DNA of 64,000 nucleotides from Lachnospiraceae bacterium (GTDB taxonomy: Bacteria > Bacillota_A > Clostridia > Lachnospirales > Lachnospiraceae): assembly GCA_004556565.1 (NCBI GenBank), contig SFGN01000009.1, forward strand, positions 62,001 through 126,000, in the 5' to 3' direction. Shown here one piece after another: positions 25,917 to 35,407 of this stretch. Within the stretch, counting starts at the first letter, position 1, and every line of letters starts with the position of its first letter. Position numbers and translations under genes: made by a program. Under the pieces are notes generated by a model. That model was not told the DNA's origin. It made no database searches and worked only from the letters and a program-made list of their open reading frames with translations.

Positions 25917-27275
25917 CTACAGCAAAATATCCTCAATATCCTGAATCTGTTTTTCCATTGTAACAACTATCACATTATCTCCTGCCCGTATGCAGTCATT
26001 TCCATTCGGAATAATGATATTCTGCCCGCGTGCAATGCATGCGATCAGGTTATTGGATTTTAACGACAGGTCTTTTAATGGAATGTCTGTATATCTTGTT
26101 TTTGCTTTCACGATAAATTCCAGAGCCTCCACCCTGCCGTCAATCAGTTGATACATCGTTTCTACATTCGCGCTGCCCTGTGAGTTTCTTCTTGCCCGGA
26201 CATAACTCAGAATCGCATCTGCAGTGGCCGATTTTGCCGAAACAATGCTGTCAAGCCCGAAATCCTCAATCATCCGGGCACGTCCTTCCTCATTGACCTT
26301 CACGATAATCTTGGATACTCCCTGTCCTTTTGCGAACAGGGAAGAAATAATATTTTCTTCATCCATTCCTGTCAGTGCAATAAATGCATCCGCATCCCGG
26401 ATGCCTTCTTCCAGAAGGAGATCATGGTCTGAGACATCACCGTTGATAATGATTGCATCGGGCAGAAGCTCGCACAGATTCTCACATTTCTCACGGTCGA
26501 TCTCTATAATCTTAACCACCATTCCCATTCTGCAGAGTTTGGCTGCCAGATAATAGCTTACGCGGCCTCCCCCACAGATAATGACTTTTTTAATCTTTGT
26601 CTTTTTCAGTCCGACCAGCTTTACATACTCGCTGATCTGCTGATGTGATGCTGTTATATGTAATTTATCCCCCGACCGTATCACATAATCCCCGGACGGA
26701 ATCATCACTTCCCCGCCTCGTTCCACGGCACAGACCAGTAATTTGATCTGATGACGGACATACATTTCAGCCAGCGTCATGCCGACCAGCGGGCTTTTAT
26801 CGGTGATAAGAAATTCCACCAGCTCTACCCGCCCCTTCACAAAAGTTTCCACTTTACTCGCATCCGGCACAAGCAGAAGCCGTGAAATCTCCTGTGCGAC
26901 TGTAAACTCCGGATTAACCGCCATACTTAGCCTGAGATCCTCTTTCAAAAATCCGATTTGTTTATAATAGATCGGATTACGGACTCTCGCGATCGTATGC
27001 CTTGCGCCGAGCCTTCTTGCAATCAGGCAGGTCAGCATATTGCACTCATCCGTAGACGTACAGGCAATAACCAGATCTGCCTCCGGCACACCTGCGCTTC
27101 TCTGGATTTCAACGCTGCCTCCCTCTCCAGCGATGCAATTGATATCCATGCGGTTCATCGCATCCTGAAGCTTTCTCTCATTTTTATCGATCATCATGAC
27201 ATCGTATTTTTCTGCCGAGAGCTGTTTGGCAAGTTTAATCCCCACTTTTCCCGCTCCGATAATCACTATCTTCAT
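25917..27275 (-). CDS. trkA: Potassium uptake regulatory subunit TrkA (double RCK)
   Basis: About 452 residues from ATG 27275 (MKIVIIGAGKVG), which follows GAGG by 8 bases; the frame is open to ATG 27302. Two RCK units are visible, each with a Rossmann NAD/ATP-binding GxGxxG (IGAGKVGIKLA at 4 and ICGGGRVSYYLA at about 228) and a TrkA_C domain (about 145-225 and 370-452). It binds nucleotides on the cytoplasmic face and controls TrkH. A strong promoter lies about 170 bp upstream. Confidence 0.95.
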   Translation of the reverse strand: MKIVIIGAGKVGIKLAKQLSAEKYDVMMIDKNERKLQDAMNRMDINCIAGEGGSVEIQRSAGVPEADLVIACTSTDECNMLTCLIARRLGARHTIARVRNPIYYKQIGFLKEDLRLSMAVNPEFTVAQEISRLLLVPDASKVETFVKGRVELVEFLITDKSPLVGMTLAEMYVRHQIKLLVCAVERGGEVMIPSGDYVIRSGDKLHITASHQQISEYVKLVGLKKTKIKKVIICGGGRVSYYLAAKLCRMGMVVKIIEIDREKCENLCELLPDAIIINGDVSDHDLLLEEGIRDADAFIALTGMDEENIISSLFAKGQGVSKIIVKVNEEGRARMIEDFGLDSIVSAKSATADAILSYVRARRNSQGSANVETMYQLIDGRVEALEFIVKAKTRYTDIPLKDLSLKSNNLIACIARGQNIIIPNGNDCIRAGDNVIVVTMEKQIQDIEDILL

Positions 27276-27445
27276 CTTCATTCCCTCAATTTTGCTTCTC
27301 ATACGTTTTTCTTTCCATAACGCATATCTGTAAAACAGACTTGCGACATATCTGAAGGATATGCCGCACGCTTTTCTTTTTTCTTGTGGGCGAAAGCTGC
27401 CTGCAGCTTTTCAGGAAAGATTTTGCCTTCTTTAACAGCAGAATG

Positions 27446-27474
27446 ATTATACCACTTTTGCCTCGAAAGTACAA
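27446..27474 (-). promoter_or_regulatory. Promoter of the trkA-trkH operon
   Basis: On the minus strand TTGTAC, 17 bases, TATAAT. The leader to trkA is about 160 bases and contains the short hairpin CATATCTG...; no known K+ or c-di-AMP (ydaO) riboswitch core was recognised in it. Confidence 0.65.
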
Positions 27475-27499
27475 TGACTAACAATTGGAAGTGAAAATA

Positions 27500-27524
27500 A
27501 TCCCCGCCAAAAAAAGGCGGGGAT
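27500..27524 (-). terminator. Terminator of the EF-G-like gene
   Basis: ATCCCCGCC (27500-27508) and GGCGGGGAT (27516-27524) form a nine-base-pair stem with a seven-base loop, followed on the minus strand by TTATTTT. It is 87 bp after the stop codon of the EF-G-like gene. Confidence 0.85.
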
Positions 27525-27610
27525 CTCATCTCTTCTTAAATCTTTTGGTTTGAATCTATGTTATTGGTTCTGTATATGATTACTTAGTGACATTATTGCC
27601 GGCTGACATA

Positions 27611-29686
27611 TTACTCTTCTCCGGCTCTTGCCTCAATCTCTTTCTGCTGTACATCGGAAGGAGCCTGCTCATATCTTGCAAACTGATATTCATATGAGCC
27701 TCTTCCTCCGGTCATTGAGCGGAGAACGGTACAGTAACCGAACAGCCCTGTCATCGGGATATCTGCCTCAATCACCTGCTTTCCGCCTGCAATCGGATTC
27801 ATGCCGAGCACGCGTCCTCTTCTCTTGTTCAAATCACCCATAACATCTCCGGTATAGCTGTCCGGAACAGTAACTTTCAGCGATGCGATTGGTTCCAGAA
27901 GAACCGGGCTTGCTTCCATGAAGCCCTTTTTGAATGCCTGGATCGTCGCTGTCTTAAATGCCATCTCAGAAGAGTCTACCGGATGATAGGATCCGTCATA
28001 CAATGTTGCTTTCACGCCAACCACCGGATATCCTGCCAAAGGTCCTTTTACAACAGATTCCTGAAGTCCCTTTTCCACTGCCGGGAAGTAATTCTTCGGA
28101 ACAGCGCCCCCTACGACTTCTTCTTCAAATACGAACGGAGTCTCCAGATCACCTGACGGCTCAAAGCGCATCTTAACATGTCCGTACTGTCCATGTCCGC
28201 CGGACTGTTTCTTATACTTGCTGTCCACATCAGATTTCTTACGGATTGTCTCACGGAAAGCTACTTTCGGAGTCTGAAGCAGAATCTCAACTTTATATCT
28301 TGCTGCCAGTTTGCTTGCTGTAATTTCCAGATGCTGGTCGCCCATACCATAAAGCAGAGACTGACGGTTTTCACTGTCATTGACAGCTTTCAGGGTAACA
28401 TCCTCCGCCATCATCCTTGCAAGTGCCTGAGAAACCTTATCTTCATCACCTTTATTCTTCACAGCATACTTCATATATGTATACGGCTGTGAATACTCTG
28501 TCTTTGAGAACAGAATCGGCGTTGCCTTCGTTGAAAGCGTATCCCCGGTATTTGTATTTGTAAGCTTGGCAATCGCTCCGATATCTCCGGCAAACAGTTC
28601 AGATACTTCCGAAGGCTTGTTGCCGCACATGATGTACAGCTTGCCCGGCTTTTCTTCCGCGTCCGTTCCCGGATTGTAAAGGACATCATCGCCTTTCAGC
28701 ACACCGGAGCATACTTTGATAAATGAATATTTTCCGATAAACGGGTCAACCATTGTCTTAAATACGTATGCTGTCTTCGCCTTAGAGAACTGATAATCCG
28801 CCTCGTAAATAGCATTCGTCCTGCGGTTGATTCCGGCACACGTCCTCTTGTCCGGACTCGGGAAGAAACGAACGATGTCAGAAAGCAGGTTTGCAACACC
28901 CTGAACCTGTGTGTTAGAGCCCATTGCCACCGGGACGATCGCTCCTTCCATAACTTCTGTACGCATTGCCGCACGGATCTCTTCGATAGAGAATTCATCA
29001 CCGTTGAAATAACGCTCCATGAATTCTTCGCTTGTCTCAGCGACTGCTTCCATCAGTGATTCTCTCAGAATTGCAAGGTTCTCTTTACAATATTCCGGGA
29101 TCTCACATTCTTCTCTCTGTCCGATTCCTGTATATCTTCTTCCTGCATTTTTAATAACGTTGATATATCCGACCAGTTTTTCATTCTCACGGATCGGCTG
29201 GAAATGCGGTGCGATCTTCTTGCCGTAACGATCTGTAAGGTCTGCAACCACCTGACGGAAACTTGCGTCATCCAGATCCATCTCTGTTACATATACCATA
29301 CGCGGCAGATCGTACTTATCGCACAGCTCCCATGCTCTCTCCGTACCTACCTGCACACCTTCTTTTCCTGATACAACGATTACCGCCGCATCGGCTGCAC
29401 TGACTGCTTCTTCAACTTCACCGACGAAATCAAAATATCCCGGTGTATCAAGAATATTGATTTTGGCCTTCTCCCATTCAATCGGGATAATACTTGTTCC
29501 GATTGAAAATCCGCGTTTCTGTTCCTCCTTATCAAAATCGCTGACCGTATTGGAATCTGAAATCTTACCCATACGGCTGATGGCTCCTGATACATACAGC
29601 ATAGCCTCTGCAAGGCTTGTCTTTCCGCTGCCTCCGTGTCCGAGCAATACAACGTTCCTAATCTCATCTGTTCTGTAAACTTTCAT
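27611..29686 (-). CDS. EF-G-like GTPase (EF-G-2 type paralogue)
   Basis: 691 residues from ATG 29686 (MKVYRTDEIRNV), which follows AAGGAGG by 9 bases; an in-frame ATG at 29728 lies upstream of the probable -10 box and is not used. Domain order is that of elongation factor G: GTPase (1-270, P-loop GHGGSGKTSL), then domains II-V to the C-terminus. Two key motifs differ from translocating EF-G: the catalytic histidine segment DTPGH is DTPGYFDF, and the NKxD guanine-binding motif reads TEMD. It is not linked to ribosomal-protein genes. It is probably a specialised paralogue, with a role in translation or ribosome rescue not determined. Confidence 0.88.
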   Translation of the reverse strand: MKVYRTDEIRNVVLLGHGGSGKTSLAEAMLYVSGAISRMGKISDSNTVSDFDKEEQKRGFSIGTSIIPIEWEKAKINILDTPGYFDFVGEVEEAVSAADAAVIVVSGKEGVQVGTERAWELCDKYDLPRMVYVTEMDLDDASFRQVVADLTDRYGKKIAPHFQPIRENEKLVGYINVIKNAGRRYTGIGQREECEIPEYCKENLAILRESLMEAVAETSEEFMERYFNGDEFSIEEIRAAMRTEVMEGAIVPVAMGSNTQVQGVANLLSDIVRFFPSPDKRTCAGINRRTNAIYEADYQFSKAKTAYVFKTMVDPFIGKYSFIKVCSGVLKGDDVLYNPGTDAEEKPGKLYIMCGNKPSEVSELFAGDIGAIAKLTNTNTGDTLSTKATPILFSKTEYSQPYTYMKYAVKNKGDEDKVSQALARMMAEDVTLKAVNDSENRQSLLYGMGDQHLEITASKLAARYKVEILLQTPKVAFRETIRKKSDVDSKYKKQSGGHGQYGHVKMRFEPSGDLETPFVFEEEVVGGAVPKNYFPAVEKGLQESVVKGPLAGYPVVGVKATLYDGSYHPVDSSEMAFKTATIQAFKKGFMEASPVLLEPIASLKVTVPDSYTGDVMGDLNKRRGRVLGMNPIAGGKQVIEADIPMTGLFGYCTVLRSMTGGRGSYEYQFARYEQAPSDVQQKEIEARAGEE

Positions 29687-29711
29687 TAATTGCGGCCTCC
29701 TTGTAAGTCTT

Positions 29712-29717
29712 ATTATA
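29712..29717 (-). promoter_or_regulatory. -10 box of the EF-G-like gene
   Basis: A perfect TATAAT on the minus strand about 25 bases before the start at 29686; no convincing -35 box 16-18 bases away. Its position decides against the upstream ATG at 29728. Confidence 0.45.
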
Positions 29718-29867
29718 CGCACGGGCATTATCGTTCACTCCCATACGCACTATAGTTAATATTGTACTAAAAAACTTCTGTTTTTACAACTATTTTATTG
29801 TTTTTTCACAACATATTATTGGATGTTGATATTAAATCGAATTATAAGCTGGAATCTCCCGATTTCC

Positions 29868-29896
29868 TTTACTTTTCCGGTCTAAAGTGTTAAAAT
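29868..29896 (+). promoter_or_regulatory. Promoter of tyrA-aroA
   Basis: TTTACT, 17 bases, TAAAAT, about 78 bp upstream of ATG 29975. No T-box or tryptophan/tyrosine leader peptide was recognised in the short leader. Confidence 0.5.
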
Positions 29897-29974
29897 ATAT
29901 TGTTGTGCGTATCGGAAAAGCTGTTTTTCCAACGATTCAACTAATAAAAATCCCGGCATATCAGGAGGAAGATA

Positions 29975-31072
29975 ATGATTATGAAAAAAATTGGATTCAT
30001 AGGGCTTGGCCTCATCGGGGGATCTATTGCAAAAGCTGTCCGCCAGTATTACCCGGATTATGAAATCCTGGCATTTGATATTAATAAAGAAACTCTTGCG
30101 CTGGCAGTACAGGACGGTACGATCCACATATCCTGTTCTTCCATCGACGATAATTTCCGGGACTGCTCATACATTTTTCTGTGTACCCCGGTTGCATACA
30201 ATTCAGCTTACCTTTCACAGTTGAAGCCTTATTTACATCCGGACTGCATTCTGACCGATGTGGGAAGTGTAAAAACCGCCATTCACGAGGAAGTGACAGC
30301 ACTGGGGCTGGAAGAATATTTTATCGGCGGACATCCGATGGCCGGTTCGGAGAAAAGCGGATTCGCAAACGCAAAGGCACATTTAATAGAAAATGCATAT
30401 TATATCCTGACACCATCTGAAAAAGTTTCACAGGAAAAACTCGAGACTTACCGTGCTTTCGCTGAATCGCTCAAGGCTCTGCCTATCATCCTTGATTACC
30501 GCCAGCATGATTATATCACAGGCACTATCAGCCACCTTCCTCACATTATCGCCGCAAGCCTGGTAAATTTTGTTCGTACAACAGATACAAAGGATGAGCT
30601 GATGAAATATCTGGCGGCAGGTGGGTTTAAAGATATCACAAGAATTGCATCCTCATCCCCGGTTATGTGGCAGCAGATTTGTCTGAAAAATAAAGACAAT
30701 ATATCCCGGATTCTGGAAAATTATATCGGGATGCTGGAAAAAGCAAAAAATGCCGTTGACCGAAGTGATGAGAAAGAGCTGTATTCCCTTTTTGAGACAT
30801 CCAGAGATTACCGTGATTCCATGCCTGACAGCTCCGCAGGCCCGATTAAAAAACGATATTCCGTGTACTGCGATATTATTGATGAAAATGGTGCAATATC
30901 AATTATTTCTACCATTCTTGCGGCAAACCAGGTCAGTATTAAAAATATCGGTATCATCCACAATCGTGAATTTGAAGAGGGAGCACTTCATATTGAATTT
31001 CACGATGAGAATTCAGCAAAAAAAGCTGCCGCACTTTTAAAGAAATATCGCTATATTGTATATGAAGTATAA
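29975..31072 (+). CDS. tyrA: Prephenate dehydrogenase with ACT domain
   Basis: 365 residues; AGGAGG precedes the ATG by 6 bases. A Rossmann NAD+ site (GFIGLGLIGGSIAKA, residues 5-19), the HPMAGSEKSGF active-site stretch (about 120) and a C-terminal ACT regulatory domain (about 295-365) are present. The enzyme oxidises and decarboxylates prephenate to 4-hydroxyphenylpyruvate for tyrosine; the ACT domain usually gives feedback inhibition. It is followed after 95 bp by aroA on the same strand. Confidence 0.94.
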   Translation: MIMKKIGFIGLGLIGGSIAKAVRQYYPDYEILAFDINKETLALAVQDGTIHISCSSIDDNFRDCSYIFLCTPVAYNSAYLSQLKPYLHPDCILTDVGSVKTAIHEEVTALGLEEYFIGGHPMAGSEKSGFANAKAHLIENAYYILTPSEKVSQEKLETYRAFAESLKALPIILDYRQHDYITGTISHLPHIIAASLVNFVRTTDTKDELMKYLAAGGFKDITRIASSSPVMWQQICLKNKDNISRILENYIGMLEKAKNAVDRSDEKELYSLFETSRDYRDSMPDSSAGPIKKRYSVYCDIIDENGAISIISTILAANQVSIKNIGIIHNREFEEGALHIEFHDENSAKKAAALLKKYRYIVYEV

Positions 31073-31167
31073 AGCGGCGGGCATTCCGGCTAATATCCGG
31101 GCGGATATGCCGTGAGATCACTATTTTGAAATTATACATACTTACAGGAAGAAGAGGATTTAAATAA

Positions 31168-32463
31168 ATGATAGAATTGACCAGTATTACAGGACTGCGC
31201 GGGAAAGTTGAGATTCCCGGCGATAAATCTATATCTCACAGATGCATTATGTTAGGCTCCATTGCAGACGGGACGACTGAGGTGCACAATTTTCTGCAGG
31301 GTGCGGACTGCCGTGCCACGATAGACTGTTTTCGGAAACTTGGCATTGAAATTGAAAATAACGGTTCTTCCGTCGTTGTGCATGGAAAGGGAATACACGG
31401 GCTGAATGCTCCTTCCGAGATTCTGGATGTAGGGAACAGCGGCACAACTACCCGGCTGATTTCAGGAATTCTGGCCGGCCAGCCTTTTGACTCCAAGTTG
31501 TCAGGCGACGCCTCTTTAAATTCCCGCCCGATGCGGCGGATCATCGAGCCTTTGACACGGATGGGAGCAAATATAAGCAGCATTTTACGGAACGGATGCG
31601 CCCCTTTATACATTTCACCCGGGAAATTAACAGGTATCCATTATGATTCACCCGTGGCATCCGCACAGGTAAAATCCTGTATACTGCTTGCGGGGCTTTA
31701 CGCAGAAGGTGAAACTTCCGTCACAGAACCGAGCCTGTCCCGGAATCACACAGAACTGATGCTAAAAGAATTCGGTGCAGACCTTCATTCCATGCATGAA
31801 CTGGACAGCACGAAAGCAACTGTTACAATACGTCCGTGCCAGGAGCTGTACGGGCAGAAAATTACCGTGCCGGGTGATATTTCCTCAGCGGCATACTTTA
31901 TTGCCGCAGGACTGCTGGTGCCGGATTCTGAAATTGTGATCCGGAATACCGGTATCAACCCGACCCGTGCCGGAATCCTGAAAGTATGTGAGGATATGGG
32001 CGCGGATATTACTTTGCTGAAACAGCGTATTGAAGGGGGCGAACCGATTGCCGATATCCTGGTACGCACAAGCAGGCTTCAAGGAACTACGGTTGAGGGA
32101 GATATAATTCCAACGCTTATTGACGAAATCCCGATTATTGCTGTTATGGCAGCTATGGCAGAAGGCACGACGGTTATCAAGGATGCAGCCGAACTGAAAG
32201 TAAAAGAGACTAACCGTATCGAAACGGTCGTAGATAATTTAAAAGCAATGGGATGTGACATCACAGCTACCGATGACGGAATGATCATCCACGGCGGAAA
32301 AGGGCTGCACGGCGCGACCATCCATACGCTTCTGGATCACCGCATCGCCATGGCATTCAGTATTGCCGCACTTGTGGCGGACGGAACGACAAAGATTCTT
32401 GACAGCCACTGTGTAGATATATCCTACCCGACATTTTATGATACCTTTGAAGGGCTGTTATAG
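31168..32463 (+). CDS. aroA: 3-phosphoshikimate 1-carboxyvinyltransferase (EPSP synthase)
   Basis: 431 residues, normal length. N-terminal IPGDKSISHR (about residue 18), NSGTTTRLISGIL (about 90) and the C-terminal LDHRIAMAFSIAAL loop are the shikimate-3-phosphate and PEP binding segments. It makes EPSP, the sixth step of the shikimate pathway. The N-terminal NSGTTTR reading (Ala/Gly variation near residue 96) is of the class II-like type frequent in Gram-positives. A strong terminator follows. Confidence 0.95.
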   Translation: MIELTSITGLRGKVEIPGDKSISHRCIMLGSIADGTTEVHNFLQGADCRATIDCFRKLGIEIENNGSSVVVHGKGIHGLNAPSEILDVGNSGTTTRLISGILAGQPFDSKLSGDASLNSRPMRRIIEPLTRMGANISSILRNGCAPLYISPGKLTGIHYDSPVASAQVKSCILLAGLYAEGETSVTEPSLSRNHTELMLKEFGADLHSMHELDSTKATVTIRPCQELYGQKITVPGDISSAAYFIAAGLLVPDSEIVIRNTGINPTRAGILKVCEDMGADITLLKQRIEGGEPIADILVRTSRLQGTTVEGDIIPTLIDEIPIIAVMAAMAEGTTVIKDAAELKVKETNRIETVVDNLKAMGCDITATDDGMIIHGGKGLHGATIHTLLDHRIAMAFSIAALVADGTTKILDSHCVDISYPTFYDTFEGLL

Positions 32464-32488
32464 TACTTTTTCATACATGATTAACCTT

Positions 32489-32530
32489 ACACCGTGTGTG
32501 TCAGCCGGACGGCACACACGGTGTATTTTG
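32489..32530. terminator. Terminator between aroA and folBK
   Basis: ACACCGTGTGTG (32489-32500) pairs with CACACACGGTGT (32513-32524), followed by ATTTTGTT. It sits between two convergent genes and could serve both. Confidence 0.85.
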
Positions 32531-32571
32531 TTAAGCGTTCAACACATCCGACTTACTTTCCCATTCAATTA

Positions 32572-33390
32572 TTACTTCGCTTCCTCCAACATCTCCCGCA
32601 CCGTCTTTCCGTACACAGGATGCCTCTTATACGGTGCAATATCGTGAAGCGGCTTCAGCACGAAGGTTCTCTTATGCATCTCAACATGCGGAATACACAG
32701 CTCCTCTGTCTGCATCACAAGGTCATCATAGAAAATTATATCCAGATCCAGCGTGCGCGGTCCCCAGTACACGATACGCTCACGCCCCGCCTGCTGTTCG
32801 ATCATATGAAGCATCTCCAGAAGTTCCGTCGGGCTTAATAATGTACGAAGTTCCAGGCATCCGTTCAGGAAATCGTCCTGCTCTGCCATGCCATAGGGCG
32901 GAGTAATATAAAATTTAGAAATTTTTTTCACTTTGCTCATCGGAAGCGATCCTATTTTTTCTGCTGCATATTTTAAATATGCAAGCTTGTCACCCATATT
33001 CGATCCCAGAGCAATATAAGCAGTGTGCCACTGCCGCTCGATTTCCACGGAAACCGATTCAAGCGGCAGCCCGATGGGAGCCCAGGGTTTCTTTACCTCA
33101 ATCTGTACTTTTTCCAGATGTGGCGTATGCAAAAGCAATTCTTCCGCAAGCCCTTCCGCCGCCCGTTCAATCAGCCTGAAGGTATGTTCCTTCATATAAG
33201 TATCAATAAACTGACTGACTTCACCATAGTGGATCGATGCAGCCAGGTCATCCGTCATTCCCGCTTTTCTTGTATCGGTATACAGTACGGCGGAAACCAG
33301 AAACTTCTGCCCCAACTTATTCTCTTCCGGAAAGACACCGTGCTTTGCAAATACTTCCAGATTTTCAATTTTAATTTTATCCATCGCCAT
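32572..33390 (-). CDS. folK: Dihydroneopterin aldolase / HPPK fusion
   Basis: 272 residues with two folate enzymes in one chain. Residues 1-118 are a dihydroneopterin aldolase (FolB; KIKIENLEVFAKHGVFPEE, with a conserved active-site Glu near 21 and Lys near 100). Residues 120-272 are 6-hydroxymethyl-7,8-dihydropterin pyrophosphokinase (FolK; YIALGSNMGDK and the signature WGPRTLDLDIIFYDD). Together they convert dihydroneopterin to the pyrophosphate used by FolP. ATG 33384 is an alternative start better placed behind GAGGG. Last gene of the fol operon, 13 bp after folP. Confidence 0.94.
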   Translation of the reverse strand: MAMDKIKIENLEVFAKHGVFPEENKLGQKFLVSAVLYTDTRKAGMTDDLAASIHYGEVSQFIDTYMKEHTFRLIERAAEGLAEELLLHTPHLEKVQIEVKKPWAPIGLPLESVSVEIERQWHTAYIALGSNMGDKLAYLKYAAEKIGSLPMSKVKKISKFYITPPYGMAEQDDFLNGCLELRTLLSPTELLEMLHMIEQQAGRERIVYWGPRTLDLDIIFYDDLVMQTEELCIPHVEMHKRTFVLKPLHDIAPYKRHPVYGKTVREMLEEAK

Positions 33391-33403
33391 TCCCTCTGTA
33401 TAC

Positions 33404-34222
33404 TTATAAACTATGTTCCCGCAAAATTGCTTCGGTCATTTTTATCGCACGGTAATTTGCTTTTACATCATGCACACGGACAAAGGAACATCCGCTCATG
33501 ATACCTGTCACGGTCGTGACCAATGTTCCTTCCTCTCGCTGGTCTGAAGGAAGATCCAAAGTCAGCCCGATGACAGATTTCCGGGAAGTTCCCAAAAGTA
33601 CCGGATACCCAAGACTCTGCAGGGAAGAAAGATTCTTTAGCATTTCAAGATTCATCTCATAGGTTTTTCCAAATCCGATTCCCGGATCCAGCATAATATG
33701 CTCATCCGGAATTCCTGCCTCTTTCGCAAGCCGTACCGTTTCCTCCAGGTCAATCAGGACCTCCGGAAGGAAATGGGAATACTCCGCCTTTTCCCTGTTA
33801 TGCATAAGACAGCATGCCACGTCATACTCTGCAATCACGCCCGCCATATTCTCATCATACTTCAATCCCCAGATATCATTTACGAGATCGGCGCCTGCAT
33901 CGAGGGCAGCCCTTGCGACCCTGCTTTTATAAGTATCGATTGAAACAGGAACATCAAATCTCTCTTTTAGTCTTTTAATCACCGGGACGACACGCGCAAT
34001 TTCTTCTTCTTCCGTGATCTGCACATGCCCCGGACGAGTTGATTCCCCTCCCACATCCAGAATATCTGCCCCGTCAAGAATCATTTCTTCTGCATGCTTT
34101 TCTGCAGCATCAAGTGTATCATAGCGCCCGCCGTCCGAAAAGGAATCCGGGGTCACGTTCAGGATTCCCATAATGTATGTCCGGTGTTCTGTGTCAAATG
34201 TTTTTCCGCCTATTTCCATCAT
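33404..34222 (-). CDS. folP: Dihydropteroate synthase
   Basis: 272 residues. Both family signatures are present: MGILNVTPDSFSDGG (about 18-32) and GADILDVGGESTRPG (about 52-66). The enzyme joins p-aminobenzoate to the pterin pyrophosphate and is the sulfonamide target. Its ATG overlaps the stop of the HD-domain gene (ATGA), so translation is coupled. Confidence 0.96.
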   Translation of the reverse strand: MMEIGGKTFDTEHRTYIMGILNVTPDSFSDGGRYDTLDAAEKHAEEMILDGADILDVGGESTRPGHVQITEEEEIARVVPVIKRLKERFDVPVSIDTYKSRVARAALDAGADLVNDIWGLKYDENMAGVIAEYDVACCLMHNREKAEYSHFLPEVLIDLEETVRLAKEAGIPDEHIMLDPGIGFGKTYEMNLEMLKNLSSLQSLGYPVLLGTSRKSVIGLTLDLPSDQREEGTLVTTVTGIMSGCSFVRVHDVKANYRAIKMTEAILREHSL

Positions 34223-34713
34223 ATTTCAATCTCCAAATTCTTTTTTTCTTCGCTCCAGTCACATTCCGGCTTCGCCTCACATGCAAAACACTGTCTCGAT
34301 TTCTTATCGCTGATATAAAGCAGCCTTTCCAGTACAGCCATGTTATCGTGTATCTGCCGGTGTCCCCGGATTGCTTTTAAAATTTCCTGCTTTGCCTCCG
34401 AAGAAAAAGCAGGCTGCGGCAAATCATCCAATATTTTTTCTGCTATCTCTGCTGAGGCCAGTTCATGTGGAATATCTTCCACATACTGCCTGTATTTCCC
34501 GATGTCATGAAGCAAAGCCGCCGCATAGATGACTTCTTTTCGGATTCCAAGTTTCTGCTCCAGATTCAGGATATAGGCAATCCGGGCAACATCCAGAAGA
34601 TGCTCCATCTGGTGACGGCAGAACTTCCTGCCTCTCTCTGCTTCTTTTAGCTTATCATAGTATTCCTGAAAAAGAGGATGTTTTCTTATTTCTGCTAATA
34701 TTTCCATAATCAT
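34219..34713 (-). CDS. HD-domain protein in the folate operon
   Basis: 164 residues of the HD superfamily of metal-dependent phosphohydrolases: H in QMEHLLDVARIAYIL, the HD pair in ALLHDIGKYRQY (about residue 68), and a distal GHRQIHDN. It overlaps both neighbours by four bases (ATGA), between folE and folP. Dihydroneopterin triphosphate must lose its phosphates between the FolE and FolB steps, so this protein is a candidate for that missing phosphohydrolase (inference from position). Confidence 0.85.
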   Translation of the reverse strand: MIMEILAEIRKHPLFQEYYDKLKEAERGRKFCRHQMEHLLDVARIAYILNLEQKLGIRKEVIYAAALLHDIGKYRQYVEDIPHELASAEIAEKILDDLPQPAFSSEAKQEILKAIRGHRQIHDNMAVLERLLYISDKKSRQCFACEAKPECDWSEEKKNLEIEI

Positions 34714-35345
34714 TTCACCATCCGGAAAAAAGTATCTTCCAGCTCCTTATTCTCCAGGAATTCTCCTCTCTTAACGATCGTGACGGTCTGGCTGCCCGGC
34801 TTTTTGATTCCCCTCATTGTCATGCACATATGCTCTGCTTCGACCATAACCATAGCGCCCTTCGGCTGCAGATATTCCATAAGTGCATCTGCAATTTCCA
34901 CAGTAAATCGTTCCTGAAGCTGAAGCCTTCTTGCAAAAACTTCGACGGTTCTTGCCAGCTTGCTCAACCCTGCCACCTTTCCGTCAGGGATGTAGGCAAT
35001 ATGCACTTTCCCGTAAAACGGAAGCAGATGATGTTCGCATAAAGAATAAAATGTAATATCTTTCTCCACAACCATTTCATTATTTTCCACATGAAAGGTC
35101 TTCTGAAGATGTTCCGACGCATCCTCATTTATGCCGGCACAAAGCTCCTCGTACATCCTTGCGATTCTGTCCGGTGTCTCAAGAAGCCCTTCCCTTTGGG
35201 GATCTTCTCCGATTCCCTCCAGCAGCAGCCGGACTGCCTGCCGTATCTTTCCCTGATCTGCCATTTTAACTACCTCGTATCTTTCTTTCCCATCACCGGT
35301 TTTTTCTCCGGTTTCTTCAACTATTCCCTTCATATATTCTTTCAT
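34710..35345 (-). CDS. folE: GTP cyclohydrolase I
   Basis: 211 residues; the catalytic core begins near residue 30 and shows the zinc/active-site signature FYSLCEHHLLPFYGKVHIAY (parts SLCEHHLLPF) and SKLARTVEVFARRLQLQE, plus the second cysteine region AEHMCMTMRG. It opens GTP to dihydroneopterin triphosphate, the first step of folate synthesis. The first 30 residues are a variable extension. Two TATAAT boxes in the folC-folE gap may give it its own start point. Confidence 0.96.
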   Translation of the reverse strand: MKEYMKGIVEETGEKTGDGKERYEVVKMADQGKIRQAVRLLLEGIGEDPQREGLLETPDRIARMYEELCAGINEDASEHLQKTFHVENNEMVVEKDITFYSLCEHHLLPFYGKVHIAYIPDGKVAGLSKLARTVEVFARRLQLQERFTVEIADALMEYLQPKGAMVMVEAEHMCMTMRGIKKPGSQTVTIVKRGEFLENKELEDTFFRMVK

Positions 35346-35353
35346 CGGTTTAT

Positions 35354-35405
35354 ATTATATCGTTCAATGATTCTTACCGTTTTTTATTATATCATTCAAC
35401 GATTC
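35354..35405. repeat. Two 20-bp direct repeats, each with TATAAT, in the folC-folE gap
   Basis: Copies at 35354-35373 and 35386-35405 match at 18 of 20 positions; on the minus strand each reads GAATCxTTGAAxGATATAAT. They are 32 bp apart (three helical turns) and lie just upstream of folE. The flanks TTCATCGGTT also repeat at 35341 and 35407. They look like duplicated promoter or regulator-binding units. Confidence 0.6.
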
Positions 35406-35407
35406 CT

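Noticed and set aside
27300..27452. Riboswitch for K+ or c-di-AMP before trkA
   Set aside because: The leader is only about 160 bases and none of the ydaO core sequence is present.
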